A DNA stretch of 64,000 nucleotides from Planctomycetota bacterium. GTDB lineage: Bacteria > Planctomycetota > Planctomycetia > Gemmatales > Gemmataceae. The DNA is taken from positions 17,328-81,327 of the forward strand of contig JACPPF010000047.1 of NCBI GenBank assembly GCA_016191165.1, written 5' to 3'. Positions 35,354-42,995 of this stretch are shown piece after piece (the stretch's first letter is position 1; each line of letters opens with the position of its first letter). The notes beneath the pieces are model-generated. The model was not told the DNA's origin. It saw only the letters and a program-made list of their open reading frames with translations, and searched no databases. The position numbers and the translations under genes are program-made.

Positions 35354-36568
35354 TCACGCCGCCTTCAGGATCAGGCACGTATTACTGCCGCCAAAGCCGA
35401 AGGAGTTCGATGCGGTCACGCGCACGCGATGATGCTCGGCGTGATTGGGCACGTGGCGCAACGGGCACTCGGGGTCGGGGTTACGCAGATTGATTGTCGG
35501 CGGCACCGTCTGGCGATCCAGGGCGATGACGCACGCCAGCGCCTCCACGGCTGCCGCTGCTGTCAGGAGATGTCCCGTCATACTTTTCGTCGAACTGACT
35601 GGCAAGTTTTCGATGTGGCTTCCGAAAACGGATTGCAACACTTTCGCCTCGGCGGAATCGCCGACTGGCGTGCTGGTCGCATGGGCATTAACGTAATCGA
35701 CGTCGCTTGGATCGCACCGGGCGTCGGTCAGGGCTTGGCGCATGGCGGCGATGGCCGGTTCGGGATGCGGACTGGGAATGACCATGTGGTAAGCATCGCT
35801 GGAGGCGCCGCAGCCGGCGACCTCGGCGTAGACGCGCGTGCCGCGCTGCCGGGCCTGGGCGGCGCGTTCGAGAACAAACATGGCGCCGCCCTCGCCCATG
35901 ACGAAGCCATCGCGATCGGCGTCGAAAGGGCGCGAGGCCGCTTGCGGATCGTCGTTGCGCCGTGACAGGGCGCGCAGGTTGCCGAAGCCCGCCAGAGTCA
36001 TCGGCGTGATCGCCATGTCGCAGGCGCCGGCGAGGCAGACATCGACCCAGCCCATCTGGAGCCAGCGCCGTGCCAGGGCGATGGCGTAGTTGCCGCTGGC
36101 ACAGGCGGCGGACATGCTGACCGCCGGTCCGGTCAAGGCCAGGTGCTGGCGCGTCCGGTGAACCAGTGGTTCAACGTGGCTTTGCGTTTGGTAGATCTGC
36201 TGGCCGCCGGTGAGGGCGTCGTTTTCCCAGAGTGATTCCCAGGCCGCGGCACTTCCCAGGACGATGCCGACGCGCGCGTCGGAACGGCGCCCCCACCAGC
36301 CCGCGTCTTGCAAGGCCTGGGTGCAGGACACGAGCGTGACCTGATCGACGCGCGGCAATTCGGCGAGTTGATCGGCGTCCCAAACATCGGGGCAGGGGAA
36401 TTCCGTGACCGTCGCGCCGATCTGGGCGAGGTGATCCGCTACCGGAAACTCAGTGATGGAACGCACTCCCGAAACGCCCGCGAGCAGGCGCTCGGTGATT
36501 GTTTGGTAACTGCCCCCGAGCGGCGTCACCGCGCCGACACCGGTGATATAGATAGGTTCCAGCTTCAT
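35354..36568 (-). CDS. Beta-ketoacyl synthase (FabF/KAS II-like)
   Basis: 404 residues from ATG 36568. Elongating-type ketosynthase with intact catalytic residues: nucleophile Cys156 in SMSAACASGNY, His296 in VNAHATSTPVGDSAE, His333 in KSMTGHLLTAAAA. It extends acyl chains on acyl carrier protein with malonyl-ACP. Family length and motifs are those of FabF-like enzymes, though the N-terminus (YITGVGAVTPLGGSYQTITE) also fits PKS-type ketosynthases. Its ATG overlaps the stop of the upstream ketosynthase-like gene by ATGA, so the two are coupled. An ACP gene lies 3.6 kb away on the same strand, past an inserted block. Confidence 0.9.
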   Translation of the reverse strand: MKLEPIYITGVGAVTPLGGSYQTITERLLAGVSGVRSITEFPVADHLAQIGATVTEFPCPDVWDADQLAELPRVDQVTLVSCTQALQDAGWWGRRSDARVGIVLGSAAAWESLWENDALTGGQQIYQTQSHVEPLVHRTRQHLALTGPAVSMSAACASGNYAIALARRWLQMGWVDVCLAGACDMAITPMTLAGFGNLRALSRRNDDPQAASRPFDADRDGFVMGEGGAMFVLERAAQARQRGTRVYAEVAGCGASSDAYHMVIPSPHPEPAIAAMRQALTDARCDPSDVDYVNAHATSTPVGDSAEAKVLQSVFGSHIENLPVSSTKSMTGHLLTAAAAVEALACVIALDRQTVPPTINLRNPDPECPLRHVPNHAEHHRVRVTASNSFGFGGSNTCLILKAA

Positions 36569-37383
36569 GACAGATTCTTTTCCACGCCGAGCACGGCCTC
36601 GAATTCGATCCAGTGGGAATCGCTCAATCGCCATCGACCCTCCGGCAGCCGGCACGGGTCGGACATTTCTTCGGCAAGCAGTTCAAGGCTGAACGCCGGC
36701 GACATCTCCAGCGGGCTTTCCTTTTCTGCTTGGGGCCCGGCGGACCCGAACCGAAGCCTCGTTCCCGAAGCGTTTTCGTCTGGCGTCAAGGCGACGGCCA
36801 GCGCCTGGCAGGCGGGCGCCGTCGGATGTTGCCCATCGGCGGCGGGGATCCACTCGGTTTCATATCCCGTCAACGCCAGCCAAAGACCGGGGAGCTGACC
36901 ATCGTATAGCATGGCGGCGGCAAGAAGCAAGGCGTCTGGGCCGGCACACGGCTCTGCTCCGACGCCAAAGTTGGGGCCATGAATTCTTAACGCCTGGCTG
37001 ATCGTACCCGACATGGCGTGCAACGATTGATGCGGAATCAACTGCGGTGAGATGCCCCACGCCCCTTCCTGGTGATAACGCCGAACGCTCTGAGCGATGC
37101 TGAGTCGGCCAAAGAAACTGGGCGAGGCAATCACACCCCAGGAATCGAACGAGCGATCCTGCAAGTCGGCTGTTTCGATTGCTTCCAGCACGGTCCACAA
37201 TGCCAGTACCGTTTGCTCATCCGCATGCTTCAGAAAGGAGATGGGCAACTTCTCGCCGCCAAACGCGACCGGCTGCCGACGAGCCTGCGCAATCTGGTCG
37301 GCGTTCCAGCGCAACCATTTGACGGCGCCGATTTGGCAACTCAGGGCGATTCGCGAATCTGGGGTACAGACGGCGGATTTCAA
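36565..37383 (-). CDS. Short ketosynthase-like partner protein
   Basis: 272 residues from TTG 37383 (AGGAAAGGA about 11 bases before). It resembles only the N-terminal half of a ketosynthase: DRSFDSWGVIASPSFFGRLS, HQSLHAMSGTISQALRIHG, and FGVGAEPCAGPDALLLAAAML with a Cys in a position like the active-site loop. The second half with the catalytic His residues is absent, so it cannot condense alone. It may act as a chain-length or partner subunit of the coupled ketosynthase (stop and start overlap, ATGA). The start is uncertain: the frame is open farther upstream without similarity. Confidence 0.6.
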   Translation of the reverse strand: MKSAVCTPDSRIALSCQIGAVKWLRWNADQIAQARRQPVAFGGEKLPISFLKHADEQTVLALWTVLEAIETADLQDRSFDSWGVIASPSFFGRLSIAQSVRRYHQEGAWGISPQLIPHQSLHAMSGTISQALRIHGPNFGVGAEPCAGPDALLLAAAMLYDGQLPGLWLALTGYETEWIPAADGQHPTAPACQALAVALTPDENASGTRLRFGSAGPQAEKESPLEMSPAFSLELLAEEMSDPCRLPEGRWRLSDSHWIEFEAVLGVEKNLS

Positions 37384-37582
37384 AACCAGGATTCCTTTCC
37401 TGCGTGTCAATGACGAATATCGCCATCCTGCCCATCCTGTGCGGCATGGTCGATTTGGCCAGGCGAAATCGTCAGTCCATCTTGAATCTGCGCGGGGTTT
37501 TTGGTCTATATCATCGCCCAACCAACAGGACAAGCATGAGATAAAACGCTTACAAATATCTAACGTTCCCTGCGAGGCTCGC

Positions 37583-38845
37583 ATGTCCGTCCTTCCGATG
37601 CACAATCTGGCCCAGGCCATTCGCCAGCACGGTCTCGTGCGCTTCATCGAACATTACGCCCGGGAATTCCCCGACACGCATCTCAAGGACCTGGTGGTCG
37701 ATCGCCTCGGACCAAACCGCGAAATGGACGTGAACGGACGGCAGGTCGTCAACTTCGGCTCCGATAGCTTTTTGGGTCTGGATCAAGATCCGCGCGTGCA
37801 GGCGGCGCTCGTGGGCGGCGTGTCGCGCTGGGGGAGCCACAACGGCGCCTCGCGGGCCTTCTCGTCCGTGCGCTCCAACGTGGAAGCCGAGGAAAAACTG
37901 GCCAGCTGGCTCGGCACCGAGGCCGTTCTGATTTATCCTTCGGTAAGCCTGGCCAACCTGGGCGCCTTGCCGGGCCTGGTTAGCAAGCGCGACCTCCTCG
38001 TCCTCGATGAACACGCGCATAATTCGATGCAGGAAGGCGCGAAGATCGCCCAGGCCAACGGCGTCCGCGCCGCGATGTTCGCCGATGGCGACCCCGCTGA
38101 CCTGGAACGCATCCTTGACGAGGCGGGCGAATATCGCGTCGCCGTCGTCGCCGTTGACGGCGTCTACAGCATGACCGGCGCTTTGCCTCGCCTGGCGGAG
38201 CTCAACGAAGTCTGCCTGCGCCGCAATGCCGTCCTCTACGTGGACGACGCCCACGCCACCGGCGTCCTCGGCCCCCACGGCCGCGGGACCGTTCTGGACG
38301 CGCTTGGCAGCTACGACAATACGCTCGTCGTCGGTTCGCTCTCGAAAGGGTTTTCCTGCTTCGGCGGATTCGTCGGCTGTTCCGAGGAATTCAAACGCCT
38401 CTTGAAGATTCGTTCCACGACGTTCATCTTCGGCGGCCCCGTCCCGCCGCCGTATCTCGATGCCATCTGCGTCGTGTGCGACATTCTCAATTCGGACGAA
38501 TACGCGGTCATCCACGCCCGGCTGCAAAGCAACCTCCGGGACCTCGCTCACGGCGCGGAACAGCTAGGTTACGTGGTCCTCGGCGGACAGACACCGATTC
38601 TTTCGCTGCTCACGGGGGATGAAGAGATCACGCTCCAGGCGGGGCGCTTCCTGTTTGAGAAGGGATTCTACGTGCAATCGGTGACGTTCCCGGCCGTGCC
38701 GTACCATGCTGGCGTGCTGCGGATTCAGGCGAACGCGAATCACCAGCCGGAGGCGATTGACGGCTTGCTCGGCGCCCTGGCGGAGTTACAGCGCCGCTTC
38801 GCCCTGCCGACGACGCGCCAGCCGGGGCTGCGCATCGCGGCGTAA
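37583..38845 (+). CDS. Alpha-oxoamine synthase (8-amino-7-oxononanoate synthase-like)
   Basis: 420 residues from ATG 37583. PLP-dependent fold type I, group of KBL, AONS, ALAS, SPT and CqsA: VDDAHATGVLGPHGRG (220-235) and the Schiff-base lysine Lys255 in GSLSKGF. GSHNGASRAFSS at about 85-95 replaces the usual GSGGSRLL-type loop. These enzymes condense an amino acid with an acyl-CoA or acyl-ACP. With the ketosynthase pair divergent 199 bp away and an ACP nearby, the product may be a sphingoid-like base or an unusual amino ketone rather than biotin. The C-terminal residues TTRQPGLRIAA are encoded by a 42-bp sequence duplicated at 40087-40128. Confidence 0.85.
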   Translation: MSVLPMHNLAQAIRQHGLVRFIEHYAREFPDTHLKDLVVDRLGPNREMDVNGRQVVNFGSDSFLGLDQDPRVQAALVGGVSRWGSHNGASRAFSSVRSNVEAEEKLASWLGTEAVLIYPSVSLANLGALPGLVSKRDLLVLDEHAHNSMQEGAKIAQANGVRAAMFADGDPADLERILDEAGEYRVAVVAVDGVYSMTGALPRLAELNEVCLRRNAVLYVDDAHATGVLGPHGRGTVLDALGSYDNTLVVGSLSKGFSCFGGFVGCSEEFKRLLKIRSTTFIFGGPVPPPYLDAICVVCDILNSDEYAVIHARLQSNLRDLAHGAEQLGYVVLGGQTPILSLLTGDEEITLQAGRFLFEKGFYVQSVTFPAVPYHAGVLRIQANANHQPEAIDGLLGALAELQRRFALPTTRQPGLRIAA

Positions 38846-38851
38846 GCGCTT
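38810..38851 (+). repeat. Direct repeat, left copy, at gene 3' end
   Basis: 42 bp starting ACGACGCGCCAGCCGGGG, covering the last codons and stop of the oxoamine synthase gene. It matches 40087-40128 with two mismatches. The copies bound a ~1.24-kb block. Confidence 0.85.
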
Positions 38852-38991
38852 GACCGACCTGCCATCATTTTTCTTGACCAAATATTTTTTCTGAAAAAAT
38901 CGACATTCTGCTTGACAATCGCGAGGGGGGTGGGGAGTAAGGTGGTGATGGTTCAGACTCAAATCATTCCTCCCAGAAAGCGAAACCACAA
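38852..38991. other. AT-rich stretch at the left edge of the inserted block
   Basis: Inside the left repeat lies sequence of much lower GC than the surroundings, with a hairpin (ATTTTTT 38884-38890, AAAAAAT 38894-38900) and TTGACA at 38912-38917. No good -10 partner follows. It could hold the promoter of the 38992 gene. Confidence 0.5.
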
Positions 38992-39549
38992 ATGGCGGAC
39001 GTTGAAGCGAAATTCGCGAGGGTTACCTCAGTCACTGCCAATTCCGGCGGTGGGGAAACGCGTTTGTTGAGCCCGGGCACCGCGAACACGGATTACAAAG
39101 GCGTTCTGATCATTCCCCGCGGGGGGATTAACGTGGGAGATGTTTTCAGGATTATTGCTTGGGGAAGGACGACCAATGCTGGTATGATGAACGGCACAGC
39201 TCGCCTGAAACTTTATTTCAACCCAAACGCGGCCTTGAACAATCCGATTGCCGACTCTGGCGCCACCGGGCCGGTGTTGACGCTCGGAATCTCGAATACT
39301 GAATGGCACTTTTTCGCTCAGATTACCATCAGAACCCTCGGCGCAAATGTTACGGCGTGGTGTGACAGCATGTTTGAAAACCTACGGCCCCCAAATAATG
39401 ATTACAACTGGATGTGTGGCCTGGGAGCCATGGCCATCGACACAACCGTCGACACTAACAAGTTTGAACTGACGGCTAACGTTGCGAATAACGGCTCGTT
39501 CGTTTTGGACCAATGCTCGATTGAACGGTTGCCGTTTCCCACGGGTTGA
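38992..39549 (+). CDS. Hypothetical protein of the inserted block
   Basis: 185 residues. The sequence is beta-rich, with LLSPGTANTDYKGVLIIPRGG and MMNGTARLKLYFNPNAALN, then NTEWHFFAQITIRTLG and FELTANVANNGSFVLDQC. The style is that of phage tail or virion-decoration proteins or of jelly-roll surface proteins, but I recognise no family. No signal peptide is visible. The gene begins about 140 bp inside the left direct repeat. The composition is less GC-rich than neighbours, which supports acquisition from elsewhere. Confidence 0.6.
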   Translation: MADVEAKFARVTSVTANSGGGETRLLSPGTANTDYKGVLIIPRGGINVGDVFRIIAWGRTTNAGMMNGTARLKLYFNPNAALNNPIADSGATGPVLTLGISNTEWHFFAQITIRTLGANVTAWCDSMFENLRPPNNDYNWMCGLGAMAIDTTVDTNKFELTANVANNGSFVLDQCSIERLPFPTG

Positions 39550-39572
39550 ATCGTCCTGAATAGGAGAACACT

Positions 39573-39986
39573 ATGATCCGGAAAGCAAGCGGTGTGTGCC
39601 TAGTTTTGATCTCCCTTTTTGGTTTGGCAGCCACCGAGAATTCGGTTTGGGCACAAGTTGATGTAAAAGAGTTCCATAAGAAACCAATTCTCTTTGGAAG
39701 AAAGGCATTGACCATACCGCCCGCGTCGAACGAGGAAAAGAGACTCCACATCGGGTTGTATAATGAGCGGCTTGCCATCACGGAGGATGCGTACAGGCTT
39801 TTTTTTCGAGGAGATCGTCACGTAAGCCGGTTGGACTGCGATACAGTTTTCGTGCCGGCACGTCGGCTCAGGTCCAGCGGCATGGAGGTTCTTGATTGCG
39901 AGGCCGAGAAGATCAACTTTTTGGCACACCTTCTTGAACTGGCGGATCGGGTGGATTTCGTCGTTGCGGTCCGAGTACCTTTTTAA
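39573..39986 (+). CDS. Hypothetical secreted protein of the inserted block
   Basis: 137 residues; AGGAG 6 bases before ATG. A signal peptide covers about 1-28 (MIRKASGVCLVLISLFGLAA...VWAQ). The mature part (KEFHKKPILFGRKALTIPPAS, HIGLYNERLAITEDAYRLFFRGD, LDCDTVFVPARRL) resembles nothing I know. It ends TTTTTAATG, where its TAA shares a base with the ATG of a short Lys-rich frame. Codon use is less GC-biased than neighbours. It follows the 38992 gene by 23 bp, so the two may be co-transcribed. Confidence 0.55.
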   Translation: MIRKASGVCLVLISLFGLAATENSVWAQVDVKEFHKKPILFGRKALTIPPASNEEKRLHIGLYNERLAITEDAYRLFFRGDRHVSRLDCDTVFVPARRLRSSGMEVLDCEAEKINFLAHLLELADRVDFVVAVRVPF

Positions 39987-40087
39987 TGCAACTACGAAAG
40001 GTCCGCGAGTTCCGATTGGAAGTGCAAATCGAACTTGCCAGGCTGAAAAAAGCCGCGAAATGCAAGACGAAACAAGCAAAAAAATAA
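39986..40087 (+). CDS. 33-residue Lys-rich peptide gene, tentative
   Basis: ATG 39986 overlaps the previous TAA by one base (TAATG). It encodes MQLRKVREFRLEVQIELARL then KKAAKCKTKQAKK and stops at 40085-40087, exactly at the start of the right direct repeat. No ribosome-binding site of its own; any translation would be by reinitiation. Strongly basic. It may be the remnant of a longer gene cut by the block boundary. Confidence 0.35.
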   Translation: MQLRKVREFRLEVQIELARLKKAAKCKTKQAKK

Positions 40088-40128
40088 CGACGCGCCAGCC
40101 GGGCCTGCGCATCGCGGCGTGAGCGCTT
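40087..40128 (+). repeat. Direct repeat, right copy
   Basis: Copy of 38810-38851 with two mismatches. It restores the last codons TTRQPGLRIAA and a stop, but detached from the oxoamine synthase gene. It marks the right boundary of the 1.24-kb block. Confidence 0.85.
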
Positions 40129-40175
40129 GCGGTTTGGCGCTTGCATGGCGGCGTGCGAGCGACAAACCACAAGCG
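40124..40175. terminator. Imperfect hairpin after the right direct repeat
   Basis: CGCTTGCGGTTTG (40124-40136) and CAAACCACAAGCG (40163-40175) pair with one mismatch, between the block and the convergent ACP gene. Confidence 0.4.
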
Positions 40176-40187
40176 GCAAATCGGGGG

Positions 40188-40463
40188 CTACGCCGCCTTC
40201 GACGACGCGGCTTCCGCTTCCTTCAACTTCGCTTGCAACAGATCGAGCACATCCCCGACCGTGGCCAGCTTTTCCAGGTCTTGCTGCGTGAGCCGAACGC
40301 GGAAGCGGCGTTCCACCTGGGAGACGATGCTGACGACGTCCACCGAATCGAGCCCGAGATCGGTGCGCAGCATTTTCGCGTCGTCGACGTCGGCGTAGCT
40401 GTTGCCCGTATCAGCTTCCATCAGCTCGATTAGCGTTTGGCGAATGGTGTTGCGGTCTTGCAT
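40188..40463 (-). CDS. Acyl carrier protein
   Basis: 91 residues. Four-helix ACP with the phosphopantetheine site Ser40 in TDLGLDSVDVVSIVSQVE. The last 15 residues are Ala/Glu/Lys-rich. It would carry the chain for the nearby ketosynthase and supply the oxoamine synthase. The presence of a second ACP outside the main fatty-acid locus points to specialised chemistry. No acpS or transferase gene is in the window. A family B palindrome separates it from the DUF6134-like gene on the same strand. Confidence 0.9.
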   Translation of the reverse strand: MQDRNTIRQTLIELMEADTGNSYADVDDAKMLRTDLGLDSVDVVSIVSQVERRFRVRLTQQDLEKLATVGDVLDLLQAKLKEAEAASSKAA

Positions 40464-40497
40464 GATCGATTCCTTTCCATCGCTTTTAAGAATTCTA

Positions 40498-40582
40498 CTC
40501 CCCTCTCCCTCTGGGAGAGGGGCTGGGGGGTGAGGGCCGGGGTTGTACCCTCACCCCCGACCCCTCTCCCAGAGGGAGAGGG
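40498..40582. repeat. Palindromic repeat, family B, intergenic copy
   Basis: Arms 40501-40536 and 40548-40582 are long near-perfect inverted repeats (CCCTCTCCCTCTGGGAGAGG and complement). Same family as the copy inside the Tm-1-like gene. It lies between the ACP gene and the DUF6134-like gene. Confidence 0.85.
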
Positions 40583-40590
40583 AAGGCGGC

Positions 40591-41268
40591 TCAGCGGCGA
40601 ACGGTGACCAGTTGCACGATGGTCTTGTGCCCCGATTCGGTGAACTCCTGACGCACCAGGCGATGATATCGATCGTACCACAAATCGATCGGCCCCGGCG
40701 CGGCGGTGACCAGGAAGTGGTAGCAATCCTGAAGCTGGTTGCCGACTTTCAGTTTTTCCTGGCCGACATATTTGAGATCGGAATTGAATTCTCGGCCCGA
40801 ATCCACTTCGAGGATTGGCACCTGCTTGTTGTGAAAGCGGGCGTCGGCCAGCTTCCAGTAGGTGGACGTCCAGGAATCAGCGCGCCGAAGCAGCTCCTTG
40901 CCGTTGACGCGAACGCGGAGCTGGTTGTTGTCGGCGGCGACGGTGACATCGACTTTCTTGCCGTTCTCGCTACCAGAGGTTTTCATGCCGATCAGCCGGC
41001 CTTGCTTCCACCATTCCTGGGTGTCGATCTTGACGATGTAATCGCCCAGCAAGACGCGAAACTTGACATCGGCGCTGCCGGACATGTAGGTAGTGCCGTC
41101 GTTTTTCTGCACGATGGTCATGCGCGAGACGCCGGCGGGTTTGCCGTTGACGACCACCGAGTATTCGCGCAGCTCGGTGTCATCCGCGCGCGAAATGGCA
41201 GGCGCGGCAAGTAAGGCAAGCAAGGCGGTAGATTGGGCAAGGCGTTTCCAATATCCCTGGCGCGACAT
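40591..41268 (-). CDS. DUF6134/DUF3108-like exported protein
   Basis: 225 residues from ATG 41268, with AAGGAG in good position. A signal peptide covers about 1-28 (ending ISRA before DDTELREYSV). The mature region is a beta-sheet barrel-like domain: EYSVVVNGKPAGVSRMTI, TYMSGSADVKFRVLLGDYIVK, CYHFLVTAAPGPIDLWYDRYHRLVRQEF, similar to DUF6134/DUF3108 proteins thought to bind lipids or polymers in the periplasm. Next to the ACP gene on the same strand, it may handle the product of the lipid locus; this is inference. Confidence 0.7.
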   Translation of the reverse strand: MSRQGYWKRLAQSTALLALLAAPAISRADDTELREYSVVVNGKPAGVSRMTIVQKNDGTTYMSGSADVKFRVLLGDYIVKIDTQEWWKQGRLIGMKTSGSENGKKVDVTVAADNNQLRVRVNGKELLRRADSWTSTYWKLADARFHNKQVPILEVDSGREFNSDLKYVGQEKLKVGNQLQDCYHFLVTAAPGPIDLWYDRYHRLVRQEFTESGHKTIVQLVTVRR

Positions 41269-41438
41269 GAACCACTCCTTTGGCGTTTCCGAGGCATCCT
41301 GCCAGCCTGCGCAACCTGCATGCGATTCTCTTCTTGCCTGCACTGCCGGCTTGTGAAACAATGCGTACAGTTCAACTGCGCGGAGTATAGCAAAACGGGG
41401 CCGCGCAAGCCAAGACGAAGTGAGCCGTGGAATCGGAT

Positions 41439-42881
41439 ATGAGTCAACTTTTGATCGTTGATGACGAGGAAGCCGTCTGCTGGGCGCTGAAAAAAGCGCT
41501 GACGAAGTTGGGCCATCGCGTCGAGGTGGCCGCGTCCGCGGAGGAGGCGTTTCAGCGTGCCGAGAAAGAACCGCCCGAGGCGATCGTGCTCGACGTGCGG
41601 TTGCCCGGCCTCGATGGGCTGTCCGCTCTGGGGCGACTAAAGGAACTCAGCGGCGACGCGCCGGTGATCGTCGTGACGGCCTTCGGCAATCTCTCGACGG
41701 CGGTCCGCGCCGTGGAGGGGGGGGCGTTCGACTACCTCGCCAAACCGTTCGATCTCGATCAGGCGCTCGACACGATCGCGCGGGCCCTCAAGCAGCGGGC
41801 GCTCGCGCAAGCCCGGGAAGAGGAAACGTCTTCCGAGCCGGCGGCGGTATCACCGGAGGAAATCATCGGCGCCAGTTCCGCCATGCAGACGGTCTTCAAG
41901 CGCATCGCCATGGTGGCGCCGCGCGACGCCTGCGTCCTGATCACGGGCGAAAGCGGCACCGGCAAGGAACTGGTCGCCCGCGCTCTGCACCGCTACAGCA
42001 CGCGCCGCGATCGGCCTTTTCTGCCCGTTCACGTCGCTGCCCTGAATCCCAACCTGGTCGAGAGCGAGTTGTTCGGCCACGTCAAGGGCGCCTTCACCGG
42101 CGCCGCGCAGGCGAAGCCGGGCCTGTTGTCGCTCGCGGATGGCGGCACCGTGTTCCTCGACGAATTGGCTGACATCCCGCTATCCGTTCAGGTCAAGCTG
42201 CTGCGCGTCCTGGAGCACAACGAGGTCACGCCCGTCGGCAGCAATCAGCCCAGCCCGCTCGACATTCGCATCCTCACCGCGACCCATCAGGACCTCGAAC
42301 GCAAGATCGCCGAGGGCGCCTTTCGGCACGATCTGTTCTTTCGTTTGAACGTCTTCCAGATTCATCTGCCGCCCCTTCGGCAGCGGCGCGACGACGTGGT
42401 CCCGCTGGCCGAGCATTTTTTGCGCCGCCTCGATGCGAGGCTTTTGCCCCTGCTGCCTCAAACCGCGGAATTTCTCATCAATCAATCGTGGCTGGGAAAC
42501 GTGCGCGAGCTGCGCAATGCGCTGGAGCACGCGGTGATCGTGGCGCGCGGCGGGCCGCTTCTACCTGAGCATCTGCCCGCGGCCTCGGGCATCCGCGCGA
42601 CGAGCCCGAAAGACCAACTTGCCGCGGCGGTGTTGAATTGGCTGTTGGACCGCATCGATTCGGCGGACGGCCACGCGCCGGCGAACCTGTACGAAGAATT
42701 GCTGAGCTGCGTCGAGCCGCCGATGCTTGAGGAGCTGATGCGCCGCCTGCAAGGCAACCGCGTGATCGCATCCCAATGGCTGGGGCTCAACCGAGCAACC
42801 GTGCGCAAGAAGTTGACGGAGTATGGGTTGGCGGACGTGCATCGGCCAGCGCAGAAAACGGCGGATGACGACGACGAATGA
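41439..42881 (+). CDS. NtrC-type sigma54-dependent response regulator
   Basis: 480 residues from ATG 41439 (GTG 41427 adds four). Receiver domain about 1-120 ([28 protein letters not shown] with the phospho-Asp, LAKPF). AAA+ domain about 140-375 with Walker A GESGTGKE, the sigma54-contact loop KGAFTGAAQ and Walker [10 protein letters not shown]. Fis-type HTH at the end ([25 protein letters not shown]). It activates sigma54 promoters on phosphorylation; no cognate histidine kinase is nearby. It is divergent from the DUF6134-like gene, 170 bp apart, so it may control the lipid locus, though no -24/-12 promoter was identified. Confidence 0.93.
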   Translation: MSQLLIVDDEEAVCWALKKALTKLGHRVEVAASAEEAFQRAEKEPPEAIVLDVRLPGLDGLSALGRLKELSGDAPVIVVTAFGNLSTAVRAVEGGAFDYLAKPFDLDQALDTIARALKQRALAQAREEETSSEPAAVSPEEIIGASSAMQTVFKRIAMVAPRDACVLITGESGTGKELVARALHRYSTRRDRPFLPVHVAALNPNLVESELFGHVKGAFTGAAQAKPGLLSLADGGTVFLDELADIPLSVQVKLLRVLEHNEVTPVGSNQPSPLDIRILTATHQDLERKIAEGAFRHDLFFRLNVFQIHLPPLRQRRDDVVPLAEHFLRRLDARLLPLLPQTAEFLINQSWLGNVRELRNALEHAVIVARGGPLLPEHLPAASGIRATSPKDQLAAAVLNWLLDRIDSADGHAPANLYEELLSCVEPPMLEELMRRLQGNRVIASQWLGLNRATVRKKLTEYGLADVHRPAQKTADDDDE

Positions 42882-42907
42882 TTAGCAGCCGACAACCTTC
42901 TCACCCT

Positions 42908-42956
42908 CGTTCCCAGGCTCTGCCTGGGAACGCACGGCTTTGCAGGCTCCGCCTGC
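42908..42956. terminator. Two hairpins between convergent genes
   Basis: CGTTCCCAGGC TCT GCCTGGGAACG (42908-42932) and GCAGGC TCC GCCTGC (42942-42956) are perfect short hairpins in the gap between the NtrC-type and the 931-residue genes. The first is a widely dispersed repeat in planctomycetes and other bacteria. They could end both convergent transcripts. Confidence 0.6.
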
Positions 42957-42995
42957 GGAATTTGCTTGGGGTGGCTCGCGGCACGACGGCGTCGA

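Noticed and set aside
40498..40582. Short open frames across the family B palindrome
   Set aside because: They encode the repeat-derived SGRGVGGEG-type peptide, not a gene.
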